A stretch of 64,000 nucleotides of DNA from Kordia periserrulae (GCF_003054265.1 NZ_QBKT01000006.1:186001-250000), one strand, 5' to 3'; shown: positions 1 through 7,720, counted from the stretch's first letter. Notes: generated by a model from the sequence alone, not told the origin. Numbers and translations: made by a program.

Positions 1-468
1 GCTTTCGGTATATTGTTCTAAATCTCCACTAAATAATACATCTGTCATTTCTGGAACAATGGTTCCATGTGTGGTAGTATACATCATTTTTTCAGTCATA
101 CCATACATTCTACAGGTTTTAATACCTCCTTTTGGAAGAGCATTTTGTCCTGCGTTAATATAGGTAAATCTAGTAATGCTACATGGGTTTTTAAAGTAAA
201 TACACAAACGTTGATTTGTTGTTTGCCCTGATTCACTTAACCAAAGATAATTGGTGGCAGCTTCTTTTTGCAAAGGTCTATCAATGAAAGGTGAAGTTGC
301 ATGATACACAGCTGAATTTGAATAGGTTGATGTTGCTTCTGCTGTATGAACTGGTACAGGAAATAGATTAACATGCACCAAGCTATCTAGCAGATTTTCA
401 TACTGTCCTTGCGTTGGTTTGTCACCAGTTTCAAAATAAGATTTTAATGTGTCTAATGTTTGTTTCAT
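1..468 (-). CDS. Tail-fibre-like protein, N-terminal 156 aa (runs off the window)
   Basis: The gene is partial: its C-terminus lies before position 1. It starts at the ATG at 468-466, which overlaps the holin stop as ATGA, so it is probably translationally coupled to the holin. Residues 6-29 (LKSYFETGDKPTQGQ, then LLDSL) closely match the N-terminus of the collar protein at 1707-2381 (LKSYFETGNKPKEVQ, LLDSL). After that module the two proteins differ. The visible remainder has no motif I recognise. The lysis genes upstream and the shared module suggest a phage-tail or tailocin structural or fibre protein, with the module as a docking segment. The family and function are inferred. Confidence 0.6.
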   Translation of the reverse strand, partial: MKQTLDTLKSYFETGDKPTQGQYENLLDSLVHVNLFPVPVHTAEATSTYSNSAVYHATSPFIDRPLQKEAATNYLWLSESGQTTNQRLCIYFKNPCSITRFTYINAGQNALPKGGIKTCRMYGMTEKMMYTTTHGTIVPEMTDVLFSGDLEQYTES

Positions 469-905
469 TTTTTCTGTTTTTTTTGATCGTTTTCGGAATC
501 ATTAACAAGATGATCTATGGTTTCTTTTAAATCGTTAAAAGACCTTTTTTTGATTAAATTCACCAAAGCCTTAAACGGATCAATACCATAAATAGCGTTA
601 AAATTTTCCATAATGGATTTAATTTCAGCAATTGCTATAAATCCAGCAATAATGCGCATAAACGGAACTTCATTTACAATGTATTTTTCTAATAAAAAAG
701 CAGACAATACCACTAAATTATAAATGAAAAATTTCGAAATCGTATTTCCGATACGTTCACCTGAAATTGGAATTTTTTTCTTAATACCCGCATACGACTC
801 TGTGATGAAGTGAACAGCAATTAAAAAAGCAACAGTTAACATCACAGAAATAGTAGGAGCAATTAAGGCAAACAACCAAAATAGGTATGGTTTAAACTTT
901 TCCAT
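465..905 (-). CDS. Phage holin family protein
   Basis: This is a 146-aa protein with about three hydrophobic segments (roughly residues 8-33, 58-80 and 83-100) and a charged tail ending in KKQKK. The layout and the YAGIKKK motif resemble the Bacteroidota members of the phage_holin_4 class. A holin forms the inner-membrane lesion that lets an endolysin reach peptidoglycan. It overlaps the endolysin gene upstream by 14 bp and the tail-like gene downstream by 4 bp, so the three form a tight lysis/tail cassette. Another small membrane protein is possible, but the endolysin neighbour makes holin the best call. Confidence 0.72.
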   Translation of the reverse strand: MEKFKPYLFWLFALIAPTISVMLTVAFLIAVHFITESYAGIKKKIPISGERIGNTISKFFIYNLVVLSAFLLEKYIVNEVPFMRIIAGFIAIAEIKSIMENFNAIYGIDPFKALVNLIKKRSFNDLKETIDHLVNDSENDQKKQKK

Positions 906-1365
906 CTTTTTCTAGTTTCCTATAGTCTAATACCCTGTTTTTAGGATAGGCTTTGATAGAAACTCTATTATTTTGATTGCCTCCTAAAATGTACACATAT
1001 CGCTTTGTTTGCTTTACAAAAAAACCGACATGACCTTTCCAACTACTAGGAGAATCGCGCCATAGGACAACAATATCTCCTTGTTTGGGCGATGCGGTCG
1101 ATTCACCAACATTCAACCAACTTCTAGCGTTTAATTTTCCGCTATATGTATAATTTTCCGTTTTAGCAACCCAATTCGCAAATGCACTACACCAAGCAGT
1201 TTCATCATGTAGTTTGCTACCATCAAATCCTAAAATTTCAAAATATCGTATAATTTGGGGATTATCTGCCTTACCATCAACTTCCGTAACTCCGTATTGA
1301 GATAACGCCTTTTGAATTAAGCTCATAGTTTCAATTTTTTTTAATATTTGGCGATACTTCTCCAT
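892..1365 (-). CDS. TIGR02594-type peptidoglycan hydrolase (endolysin-like)
   Basis: This 157-aa protein has the CHAP/NlpC-like layout of the TIGR02594 family. The probable nucleophile Cys is in AWCSAFANW, GDIVVLW lies in the middle, and GHVGFF carries the probable catalytic His, followed by a GGNQNN segment. It probably cleaves cell-wall peptides. There is no signal peptide, as expected if the adjacent holin releases it. It starts at ATG 1365-1363, and its 3' end overlaps the holin start by 14 bp. A consensus flavobacterial promoter lies about 240 bp upstream (1611-1642). Confidence 0.8.
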   Translation of the reverse strand: MEKYRQILKKIETMSLIQKALSQYGVTEVDGKADNPQIIRYFEILGFDGSKLHDETAWCSAFANWVAKTENYTYSGKLNARSWLNVGESTASPKQGDIVVLWRDSPSSWKGHVGFFVKQTKRYVYILGGNQNNRVSIKAYPKNRVLDYRKLEKDGKV

Positions 1366-1706
1366 TTTTATCGTTTTAAAAGAGAGTAAAAAGTATTGCC
1401 TTCGCTACTGAACAATCAGTGCGTGGTTTATATATTCATGAAAATGTTGGAATTTAATTTGAGAATAAAAAACTTAGATTAGATGCAACTTTCTTTTTAT
1501 ATTTTTCTTAACCAGAATAAGGCTTTGCATACTTTTAAGATTCTTCTCAACAGTGTATTTTAATATACGAATCGTACAAAATGATGTACTGTTCATTAGA
1601 AAAGCGAGTTCAAATATAAAACATATTACAATATAAAACAAACATATTACAAAATTATTTTTAATTTTTCTGCTTTTTGTTTGAATACGTTATTTTACAG
1701 GTAAAT
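1366..1706. other. Gene-free gap upstream of the lysis genes
   Basis: This 341-bp AT-rich gap holds a minus-strand promoter (1611-1642) that contains direct repeats ACATATTACAA at 1621-1631 and 1642-1652. It also holds a 40-codon minus-strand ORF (1596-1474) with no recognisable features. I see no other gene here. Confidence 0.5.
1611..1642 (-). promoter_or_regulatory. Predicted promoter of the lysis cassette
   Basis: On the minus strand TTTG (1642-1639) is followed 20 bp later by TATATTTG (1618-1611). This is an exact match to the Bacteroidota TTG/TAnnTTTG promoter pattern. It points at the endolysin-holin-tail cassette. The ACATATTACAA direct repeat, spaced 21 bp, overlaps it and could be an operator. 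Confidence 0.6.
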
Positions 1707-2381
1707 TTAACTTGCTAAAGGATCAATTCCTTCCAAAGCAATGATAGTATTCACTACAAGATATGGTTGCATATTATTAATAGGTGTTGCGCTTCCTGTA
1801 TTGGCTGTTGCTCCTGATAGTGTAACATTTCCATCAATTTGAACGTTGTCGGCTGCCATTAATTTATCGTTAACGTATGGATTGTATATGTAATCGGGTA
1901 TAGAACCTGTAAAAACTCCAAAATTTTTATTTTGAGGATCCCCTGACTCACCATCTTCTTCATTAACCTTTACAGTTCCCGTTAAATTATGCGATGCTGC
2001 CAAACTACCGACATCATGATTATGTGCTGGTAATTGACTCTCTGTAAGCGTGTTTTCCGTTGTACCACCAGCTTGACCGAGAGTGTACGTTGAATCATTA
2101 TGAATCATGGTTTTTCCTTGCAAATTTGGCAATGCAAACGTACTAGTACCGTCACCGCCATAAGTAGTTCCTATCAAGTTGAACAATACGCTGTGTTCAG
2201 CAATATTTAATAATTGCCCATTACAGGCAGCCCAACCACTAGGAATAGTAGCAAAACTCACCGTTTTAATTTCTCCAACCATTGGCATGGCTAAACTGTC
2301 TAATAAGTCTATATATTGCACTTCTTTAGGCTTGTTGCCAGTTTCAAAATAGGATTTTAATTCTTGAATTGTTTTTTTCAT
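1707..2381 (-). CDS. Phage tail collar domain (Mdp/collar family) protein
   Basis: This 224-aa protein has a typical collar-domain layout. After a 33-residue N-terminal module (IQELKSYFETGNKP..LLDSLA) comes GEIKTVSFATIPSGWAACNG, then LFNLIGTTYGGDG..FALPNLQG, the QLPAHNHDV metal-site-like motif, and the conserved C-terminus NNMQPYLVVNTIIALEG. Such proteins occur in tail fibres of phages and phage-like particles. The N-terminal module is shared with the partial gene at 1-468. It starts at ATG 2381, 40 nt downstream of a strong hairpin terminator, so its expression depends on readthrough or on a promoter in the short leader. Confidence 0.85.
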   Translation of the reverse strand: MKKTIQELKSYFETGNKPKEVQYIDLLDSLAMPMVGEIKTVSFATIPSGWAACNGQLLNIAEHSVLFNLIGTTYGGDGTSTFALPNLQGKTMIHNDSTYTLGQAGGTTENTLTESQLPAHNHDVGSLAASHNLTGTVKVNEEDGESGDPQNKNFGVFTGSIPDYIYNPYVNDKLMAADNVQIDGNVTLSGATANTGSATPINNMQPYLVVNTIIALEGIDPLAS

Positions 2382-2420
2382 GATTTGCTATTTTAATTTT
2401 TTAAATGAAATTTCAGCTAA

Positions 2421-2449
2421 AAAAAATCCCTTACGCGAAGGGATTTTTT
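2421..2449 (-). terminator. Intrinsic terminator-like hairpin ahead of the collar gene
   Basis: A perfect 12-bp stem (AAAAAATCCCTT with AAGGGATTTTTT) flanks the 5-nt loop ACGCG, with T-runs on both strands. It sits between the decayed collar remnant and the intact collar gene. It probably once ended the now-degraded upstream gene. Confidence 0.75.
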
Positions 2450-2498
2450 GAATACGTAGTGTAGTGATGAATATGAATAACTAACCCTAAGAACTTTT

Positions 2499-2549
2499 TC
2501 ATACTACAATAAGCGTATTCACTGCAGGATATGTTTGTGTTTTTTGAAA
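2499..2549 (-). pseudogene. Remnant of a tail collar gene 3' end
   Basis: Seventeen minus-strand codons read FQKTQTYPAVNTLIVV-stop. They parallel the collar protein C-terminus INNMQPYLVVNTIIAL encoded at about 1740. Over the first 31 aligned nucleotides (CAA-CATATC onward) I count 25 matches. No upstream reading frame survives. The remnant is followed directly by the terminator at 2421-2449. Next to it is a hairpin (2551-2580, GGAAAGCTC arms) without a T-run. It looks like the leftover 3' end of a deleted collar paralogue. Confidence 0.55.
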
Positions 2550-2619
2550 TGGAAAGCTCTTGCTTTTGCAGGAGCTTTCCAGATATACATATGTTAATAC
2601 GTGTTGAGTGACTAGCTAA

Positions 2620-2775
2620 CTATTGTTTTAAAATATTGTATATCGTCTTTTCTGAAATGAACAGTCTATCCACCAATTCGTTGATGATGACTTTCATTTG
2701 TTTTGCAGAATTGTCTTCTACATAGTTGTGAATGAATTTTTTTCTTTTGTCTAATAGCTCTTTACTTCGTTTCAT
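2620..2775 (-). CDS. Small HTH-like DNA-binding protein (51 aa)
   Basis: This small gene starts at ATG 2775 and ends at TAG 2620. The product is strongly basic in its first half (MKRSKELLDKRKKF) and ends in LFISEKTIYNILKQ, which reads like the turn and recognition helix of a helix-turn-helix. It is probably a small regulator or a truncated HTH protein linked to the neighbouring phage-like genes. It is divergent from the XRE/S24 repressor at 3044. I do not recognise the exact family. Confidence 0.55.
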   Translation of the reverse strand: MKRSKELLDKRKKFIHNYVEDNSAKQMKVIINELVDRLFISEKTIYNILKQ

Positions 2776-2921
2776 GGTACTTATTATATGATGTTATTTT
2801 ATTCTACTTTTTTTAAAATCGTATGTGAATTGCAGCATTCAAATACGTAACCGTCAGTCTATATTGTATCGCTTTTTATGTATTTATGAAGAATAAAAAC
2901 GATATTTATCTTCACAAATGT

Positions 2922-2950
2922 TTGATTTTCAATAAAAATTCGTATATTAG
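2922..2950 (+). promoter_or_regulatory. Predicted promoter of the XRE/S24 repressor
   Basis: TTG (2922-2924) is followed 18 bp later by TATATTAG (2943-2950), close to TAnnTTTG. Transcription would begin within the ACAAAT repeats, about 90 bp before the repressor ATG. Confidence 0.5.
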
Positions 2951-2951
2951 C

Positions 2952-2985
2952 AACAAATTACAGGACAAATATAAACAAATTACAG
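2952..2985. promoter_or_regulatory. Operator-like direct repeats in the repressor promoter
   Basis: The 12-mer AACAAATTACAG occurs at 2952-2963 and again at 2974-2985, 22 bp (two helical turns) apart. A third ACAAAT lies between them at 2965-2970. Further copies are at 2914-2919 and, inverted, at 3012-3017. They cover the predicted start of transcription and fit autoregulation by the adjacent repressor. Confidence 0.45.
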
Positions 2986-3043
2986 ATTAATTCAAACATA
3001 AAACAGAAATAATTTGTAAAATGTTTAAAAATCGTAGCTATAT

Positions 3044-3847
3044 ATGGAAGGAATACATGAAAAAATAAAGGAAATCATAGATCATTTTCGACTCAACAAT
3101 AATTCTTTTTCCAAACGAATTGGCGTTACAAGTACTACTATTGACAGTATTACCAACGGTAGGCCACAACCTGATGGTTCTAGAAAAAGAACAAAGCCAG
3201 GCTATGATTTACTGACAAGCATTATCAACGAGTTTGACATCAATCCAGATTATTTATTTGGTAAAAGTTCTCAAATGTTTAAATCGAACAACACAGAACT
3301 TCAAACATATGCTGGAATTCCACAAGTAGTTGCGGTAAATCAAGAAGGAGAAGAAAACGTAGTGTATGTTCCTATCAAAGCACGTGCAGGGTATTTAGAC
3401 GGATATGGCGATGCAGACTATATTGAAACATTGCCATCGTTTAGCATGCCGCATTTAACCAATGGAACCTATCGCTGTTTTGAAGTACAAGGAAATTCCA
3501 TGGTACGCACATTTTTTGATGGCGATTTGGTATTTGGTAAATATGTGGAAGATTTAAGCGATATCAAAGATGGTCGTGTATATGTTATTGTGAGCCGAAA
3601 TGATGGAATTGTACTAAAACGTGTCATTAATCGAATAGAAGAGCGCGGAAAGCTTATCTTAAAGTCCGATAATAAAGATGGGAACTATCCAACCTATACC
3701 ATCAATGCAGAAGAAGTGATGGAAGTTTGGTATGTAACCATGTTCGCATCCAAACAAATGCCAGAACCTGTAGATGTATATGATAGATTGCATGATTTGG
3801 AAAGTAAGATTGTGCTACTAGAAAATGCTCTTCAACAGAAAAACTAA
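3044..3847 (+). CDS. XRE-family transcriptional regulator with S24 (LexA/CI-like) peptidase domain
   Basis: This 267-aa protein has an N-terminal XRE helix-turn-helix (about residues 5-72, with SFSKRIGVTSTTIDSITNG). A linker leads to an S24 peptidase-like domain (about 108-235). The putative cleavage site A115-G116 lies in KARAGYLDG, the nucleophile is Ser152 in GNSM, and the general base is Lys192 in VLKRV. A short coiled-coil tail follows. The family represses prophage-like modules and can self-cleave after DNA damage. It is divergent from the 51-aa HTH gene and the phage-like genes. That makes it the likely controller of the 1-2.8 kb region, though this link is inferred from position. Confidence 0.85.
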   Translation: MEGIHEKIKEIIDHFRLNNNSFSKRIGVTSTTIDSITNGRPQPDGSRKRTKPGYDLLTSIINEFDINPDYLFGKSSQMFKSNNTELQTYAGIPQVVAVNQEGEENVVYVPIKARAGYLDGYGDADYIETLPSFSMPHLTNGTYRCFEVQGNSMVRTFFDGDLVFGKYVEDLSDIKDGRVYVIVSRNDGIVLKRVINRIEERGKLILKSDNKDGNYPTYTINAEEVMEVWYVTMFASKQMPEPVDVYDRLHDLESKIVLLENALQQKN

Positions 3848-3963
3848 AAATTCAAACTATAAATAGGGTTAAGTAGCTGCTAAATCATTTAATTTATGGT
3901 AAAACCATAAGTTAAATTATAAGCTTTTTCTTAATTTTAAGAAAGAATTTAACCTTATATATT

Positions 3964-4125
3964 ATGAAAAAAAAGAATTTTAAAACATTAAAGCTACAAA
4001 AAGTAGCTATTTCTAGTCTTGAAAATGAAAATTTAAAAGGTGGCTGGACGACAAAACCAACTTCTCCAATAGTTTCTTGGGAAGGCATGAGTTGTGAACC
4101 CTATCAAAGTTGCGATAATTGCTAA
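3964..4125 (+). CDS. Orphan GG-leader RiPP precursor (class I lanthipeptide-like)
   Basis: This 53-aa peptide starts at ATG 3964. The leader MKKKNFKTLKLQKVAISSLE resembles Bacteroidota GG-type class I lanthipeptide precursors (TIGR04149-like: a Lys-rich start, LKLxKxxIS, then a double Gly). The GG at residues 26-27 would be the cleavage site. The 26-residue core has seven Ser/Thr (three Thr, four Ser) and ends in three Cys (MSCEP, QSCDNC), the residues needed for lanthionine or other thioether rings. A strong bidirectional terminator follows within 30 bp, which supports a real transcript. No LanB, LanC, LanM, radical-SAM or peptidase-transporter gene is in the window, so any maturation would act in trans. 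Confidence 0.72.
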   Translation: MKKKNFKTLKLQKVAISSLENENLKGGWTTKPTSPIVSWEGMSCEPYQSCDNC

Positions 4126-4143
4126 AAAAGAACTTACAGGAAT

Positions 4144-4178
4144 AAAAAAAGCGAGATTAACTAATAATCTCGCTTTTT
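4144..4178. terminator. Bidirectional intrinsic terminator
   Basis: A 9-bp perfect stem (GCGAGATTA 4151-4159 with TAATCTCGC 4165-4173) is flanked by an A7 run and a T5 run. It serves both the RiPP precursor (+) and the M1 peptidase (-). Confidence 0.9.
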
Positions 4179-4200
4179 CTGTTTTTATAAATTGTTGACA

Positions 4201-6039
4201 CTATTGCTGTGCCACATTGTTTTCTCTATTGACATCAGCCATCAATTCTGACGGATCAATTTCTACACTTTTTATGGTTTTACTAGTTTGTAGCGTATAT
4301 GTCGGATATGCCCAAGCCCAATCTGGTTTTATGGTTGCGGTGGTTGGTTTTTCACCGCGCATCATGCGTAACGGAATGTAAAATTCTTCACTAGAACCAT
4401 CGGCATAATTTACCGTAATATCTATAGGCATTGGCATTAAACCAATTCGTTCTAACACAACATTACTTCCGTTGATTTCTTTTACACCGTAATCAATCGT
4501 ATTGGTGGTTTGTCCCCAATCTGTTAAATACCAATCTAAATGAATTCCAGAAACTTTTTCAGCAGTTCTTTTAATGTCATTTGGCGTTGGATGCTTGAAT
4601 TTGAAATCGTCAAAGTACTTTCTAAGTGTTTTTTCTAGATTATCTTTTCCAATTACATATTCCAATTGTGCTAAGAAAATAGCACCTTTACTATATGCCG
4701 AAACACCATACGCTCTATTGTATTCGTATCGATCGGCATGCGTGGTAAGCGGCTGCTCTTTTCCTGATTCTACCAAACGATAATATGAAATATACGAGCC
4801 TTTGTGAGGGTTTTCACGATTCATGCCCATAATTTGATTCATGCATCGATTGGAAATATAACTTGTAAATCCTTCGTCCATCCATTCGTGTTTGGATTCG
4901 TTGGTTGCTAACAAAAATTGAAACCATGTGTGTGCTAATTCGTGAGCCGTAACACCTACCAAACTTCCAAAACTTCGTTTTCCAGTAATTAAGGTACACA
5001 TGGCATATTCCATTCCGCCATCACCACCTTGGATTACCGAATATTGCTTATATGGATATGCCCCGATGTATTTATTAAAATACACCATCATTTCTGCTGT
5101 TTTTTCCTGTAATTTTTTCCAATTGTCTTTAATTTCAGGATCGTTTTTGTATAAGAAATGCAAAGTAACATCATTCGGTCCTTTGTAGGTATCGTGTACA
5201 TAATCAGGATCAGCTGCCCATGTAAAATCGTGCACGTTTGGCGCTTTAAAATGCCAGGTAAGCTTCTCGCCAGCAGGTCTTTTTACCGTTCCCGTTTCAT
5301 AACCATACCCAATTTCGTTTGGATTTTGCAAATACCCTGTTCCGCCCAAAATATAGTTTTTATCAATGGTAATTTTTACATCAAAATCGCCCCAAACACC
5401 GTGAAACTCTCTTCCAATGTATGGCGGCGTGTGCCAACCTTCAAAATCGTATTCTGCCATTTTTGGATACCATTGCGTCATCGATAAGGCAACGCCTTCA
5501 CTGTTGTTTCTACCTGAACGGCGAATTTGTACAGGAACTTGTCCGTTAAAATTCATATCAAAAGTAGTCGAAGCGCCAGGCATGATAGGTTTTGCTAAGG
5601 TTACTTCTAAAATAGTTCCTTCAGTAGTGTACGAAAGCTGTTTTCCATCTTGCGTAAGCGAATTTACACGTAAATAGCCAATTTCACTATCAGATAATTT
5701 ACTAATACGATCACCCACACGTCTATCAGGATCGGCAATCGTTCGTGAGCGTACATCCATTTCACTTCCAGGCTGAAACGCATTGAAATACAAATGATAA
5801 TATACTTTGTCTAACACATCAGGAGAGTTGTTCGTATAGACCAACTTTTGCGTTCCTGTATATTGATAGTTGTTGACATTCATATCAATACTCATGTCAT
5901 AATTGACTTTTTGTTGCCAATAAGTAGATGAAGTTTGATGAGAAGCAACATTGTTATTTTTAGCAATAGTTTCCTGTTGTGGTTTGCATGCAAAAGCAGC
6001 CAACACAAACAGCATACTTAATTTAGTTACTAATTTCAT
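4201..6039 (-). CDS. M1 family metallopeptidase, lipoprotein
   Basis: This 612-aa protein has a lipoprotein signal (lipobox LAAFAC, Cys18) and is likely surface- or periplasm-anchored. Its M1 aminopeptidase features are GGMEY at 341-345 (the GxMEN-like exopeptidase loop), the zinc motif H366-E-L-A-H370, and the third zinc ligand E389 in WMDEGF, 18 residues on. The C-terminal part carries the PxxYGVSAYSKG region typical of the family. It probably trims N-terminal residues from peptides. It is last in a tight three-gene run with an S8 protease (23-bp gap) and an MBL hydrolase, which suggests a joint role in extracytoplasmic protein breakdown. Confidence 0.93.
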   Translation of the reverse strand: MKLVTKLSMLFVLAAFACKPQQETIAKNNNVASHQTSSTYWQQKVNYDMSIDMNVNNYQYTGTQKLVYTNNSPDVLDKVYYHLYFNAFQPGSEMDVRSRTIADPDRRVGDRISKLSDSEIGYLRVNSLTQDGKQLSYTTEGTILEVTLAKPIMPGASTTFDMNFNGQVPVQIRRSGRNNSEGVALSMTQWYPKMAEYDFEGWHTPPYIGREFHGVWGDFDVKITIDKNYILGGTGYLQNPNEIGYGYETGTVKRPAGEKLTWHFKAPNVHDFTWAADPDYVHDTYKGPNDVTLHFLYKNDPEIKDNWKKLQEKTAEMMVYFNKYIGAYPYKQYSVIQGGDGGMEYAMCTLITGKRSFGSLVGVTAHELAHTWFQFLLATNESKHEWMDEGFTSYISNRCMNQIMGMNRENPHKGSYISYYRLVESGKEQPLTTHADRYEYNRAYGVSAYSKGAIFLAQLEYVIGKDNLEKTLRKYFDDFKFKHPTPNDIKRTAEKVSGIHLDWYLTDWGQTTNTIDYGVKEINGSNVVLERIGLMPMPIDITVNYADGSSEEFYIPLRMMRGEKPTTATIKPDWAWAYPTYTLQTSKTIKSVEIDPSELMADVNRENNVAQQ

Positions 6040-6062
6040 GTATTTTTTAAGTTTTATGAGTT

Positions 6063-7691
6063 TTACAGCTGAACTTTTCCTCTACTGACTTTATCCGCTA
6101 AAATAAGCGCATTGTATGCATTTGCTATTTTCCCAGTTTTAGATGATTTAGAAAACGGCATCGCGTCTTTTGATTGGTCAACAATTACATCTCTGTTAAT
6201 AGAAAGCCCAGATTGCATAATAATCTTTTTTACTTGTGCAGCGGTTAGTTTTGGATATTGCGACATGATTAAGGCTGCAATTCCTGAAACATTTGGTGCT
6301 GCCATAGAAGTTCCTCCAATGGATTCGTATTCGTTTTCTGGGAATGTAGAGTAAATACTAGATCCTGGTGCGAAAACGTCAACGTTATTTTGTCCATAAT
6401 TTGAATATGCAGCAACCATTTGCGAACCGTATTCATTCGTTAATGCACCAACTGTTAAAAAGGTGTCTGAAACTTCACTTCCTTTCGGTGTTTGGTCGTT
6501 TGGAAATACCTCTTTTTCATCCAAGTTTGTATTTTCATTTCCTGCTGCATTGACAATGAGTACATTGTTTTTTCCCGCGTAAGCGATGGCATCACGAATC
6601 CATTCGCTGTTTTGAGAAAAATATTTACCAAAACTTGTATTGATAATTCGCGCGCCGTTATCAACTGCATAACGAATCCCTAAAGCCACATCTTTGTCAT
6701 ATTCATCACCATTTGGCACCATACGAACCGCCATAATTTCTACGTTATTGGCAACACCATTCATTCCGATTCCGTTGTTACGCTCTGCAGCAATGATTCC
6801 TGCAACGTGTGTTCCGTGCGATTCTGACTTTACCGAATGCTTTACATTTGCATTTCCATAATTGGTATCTGTTATGTCATACGGATTGTCTCCTACCACA
6901 GCACGACCGTCAAAATCAGGATTTAGATAATAGTTTAAATAATCTGTAATGGCATTTTGAACATAATCTTTAAGTTCAGCAATCACTTCTTCCATTGTAT
7001 TATTTGCTGGGTTGATGCTTAAAAAGTATTTCGCAGCGCCGATATATGGTTTCAATTCTTCGCTCGGATTGCTGATAGAATTTATTTCTTTTTTAGTGTA
7101 ATCACTTTTCTTAAAGTATTTTGTAAGTGCCTCATGCGATTCTTCTGCTTTTTGTAAAATCTGCTCTATTCGTACTTTGAGCTGCTTTTTTTCTGCATAC
7201 TCTTCCTCCATTTCAGCTTTTGCTTCCGCATACTTTGGATGACTTGGTCCTTTTTTTACGATTCGTGTTTTTTCCATGTTTTCATTGTACGAATCGCCTA
7301 AAAAGTTCCAGCCGTGTATATCGTCTACATATCCGTTGTTATCATCGTCTTTTCCGTTGTTAGGAATTTCTTTTGAATTGGTCCAAATGACAGCATCTAA
7401 ATCTTCATGATCAATATCAATTCCAGAGTCTAGAACGGCTACTATTACTTTTTTTCCTTTTTTTCCTTTGATGATTTCCGCATACGCTTTGTCCACACTC
7501 ATTCCAGGAATAGTGTCTGTTACCAAATCTTTATGTCCCCACGATTTGAGTTCTTCATCAGTAAGCGCACGCTCTTTTAGTGGCGTTGCGTCAATATTTT
7601 CAATGGGAGTTGATAAAATAGGAGCTGTAGAGGTACAACTTGCCAACGCAAGCAATGATACAGCAAAAATTGAGGGTTTTAGTATTTTCAT
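6063..7691 (-). CDS. S8 family serine peptidase (subtilisin-like), lipoprotein
   Basis: This 542-aa protein has a lipobox (LALASC, Cys19). The subtilase triad is visible: Asp88 (VAVLDSGI), His292 (SHGTHVAG) and Ser462 (GGTSMAAP). The oxyanion Asn385 is in NAAGNEN. A charged, probably helical insertion of about 170 residues separates the Asp and His blocks and makes the protein longer than simple subtilisins. No T9SS C-terminal domain is seen, so lipid anchoring is the expected localisation. It lies between MBL and M1 genes with 29- and 23-bp gaps, probably in one operon. Confidence 0.94.
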   Translation of the reverse strand: MKILKPSIFAVSLLALASCTSTAPILSTPIENIDATPLKERALTDEELKSWGHKDLVTDTIPGMSVDKAYAEIIKGKKGKKVIVAVLDSGIDIDHEDLDAVIWTNSKEIPNNGKDDDNNGYVDDIHGWNFLGDSYNENMEKTRIVKKGPSHPKYAEAKAEMEEEYAEKKQLKVRIEQILQKAEESHEALTKYFKKSDYTKKEINSISNPSEELKPYIGAAKYFLSINPANNTMEEVIAELKDYVQNAITDYLNYYLNPDFDGRAVVGDNPYDITDTNYGNANVKHSVKSESHGTHVAGIIAAERNNGIGMNGVANNVEIMAVRMVPNGDEYDKDVALGIRYAVDNGARIINTSFGKYFSQNSEWIRDAIAYAGKNNVLIVNAAGNENTNLDEKEVFPNDQTPKGSEVSDTFLTVGALTNEYGSQMVAAYSNYGQNNVDVFAPGSSIYSTFPENEYESIGGTSMAAPNVSGIAALIMSQYPKLTAAQVKKIIMQSGLSINRDVIVDQSKDAMPFSKSSKTGKIANAYNALILADKVSRGKVQL

Positions 7692-7720
7692 TATGCTATT
7701 TAATTATGAGTAAATTCTAT

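Noticed and set aside
1474-1596. 40-codon minus-strand ORF in the lysis-cassette leader
   Set aside because: It follows the predicted promoter, but composition is unremarkable and no motif is seen; kept only as a note in the gap entry.
2551-2580. GGAAAGCTC hairpin as a terminator
   Set aside because: The stem is good (one G-U pair) but there is no T-run on either strand; listed only with the collar remnant.
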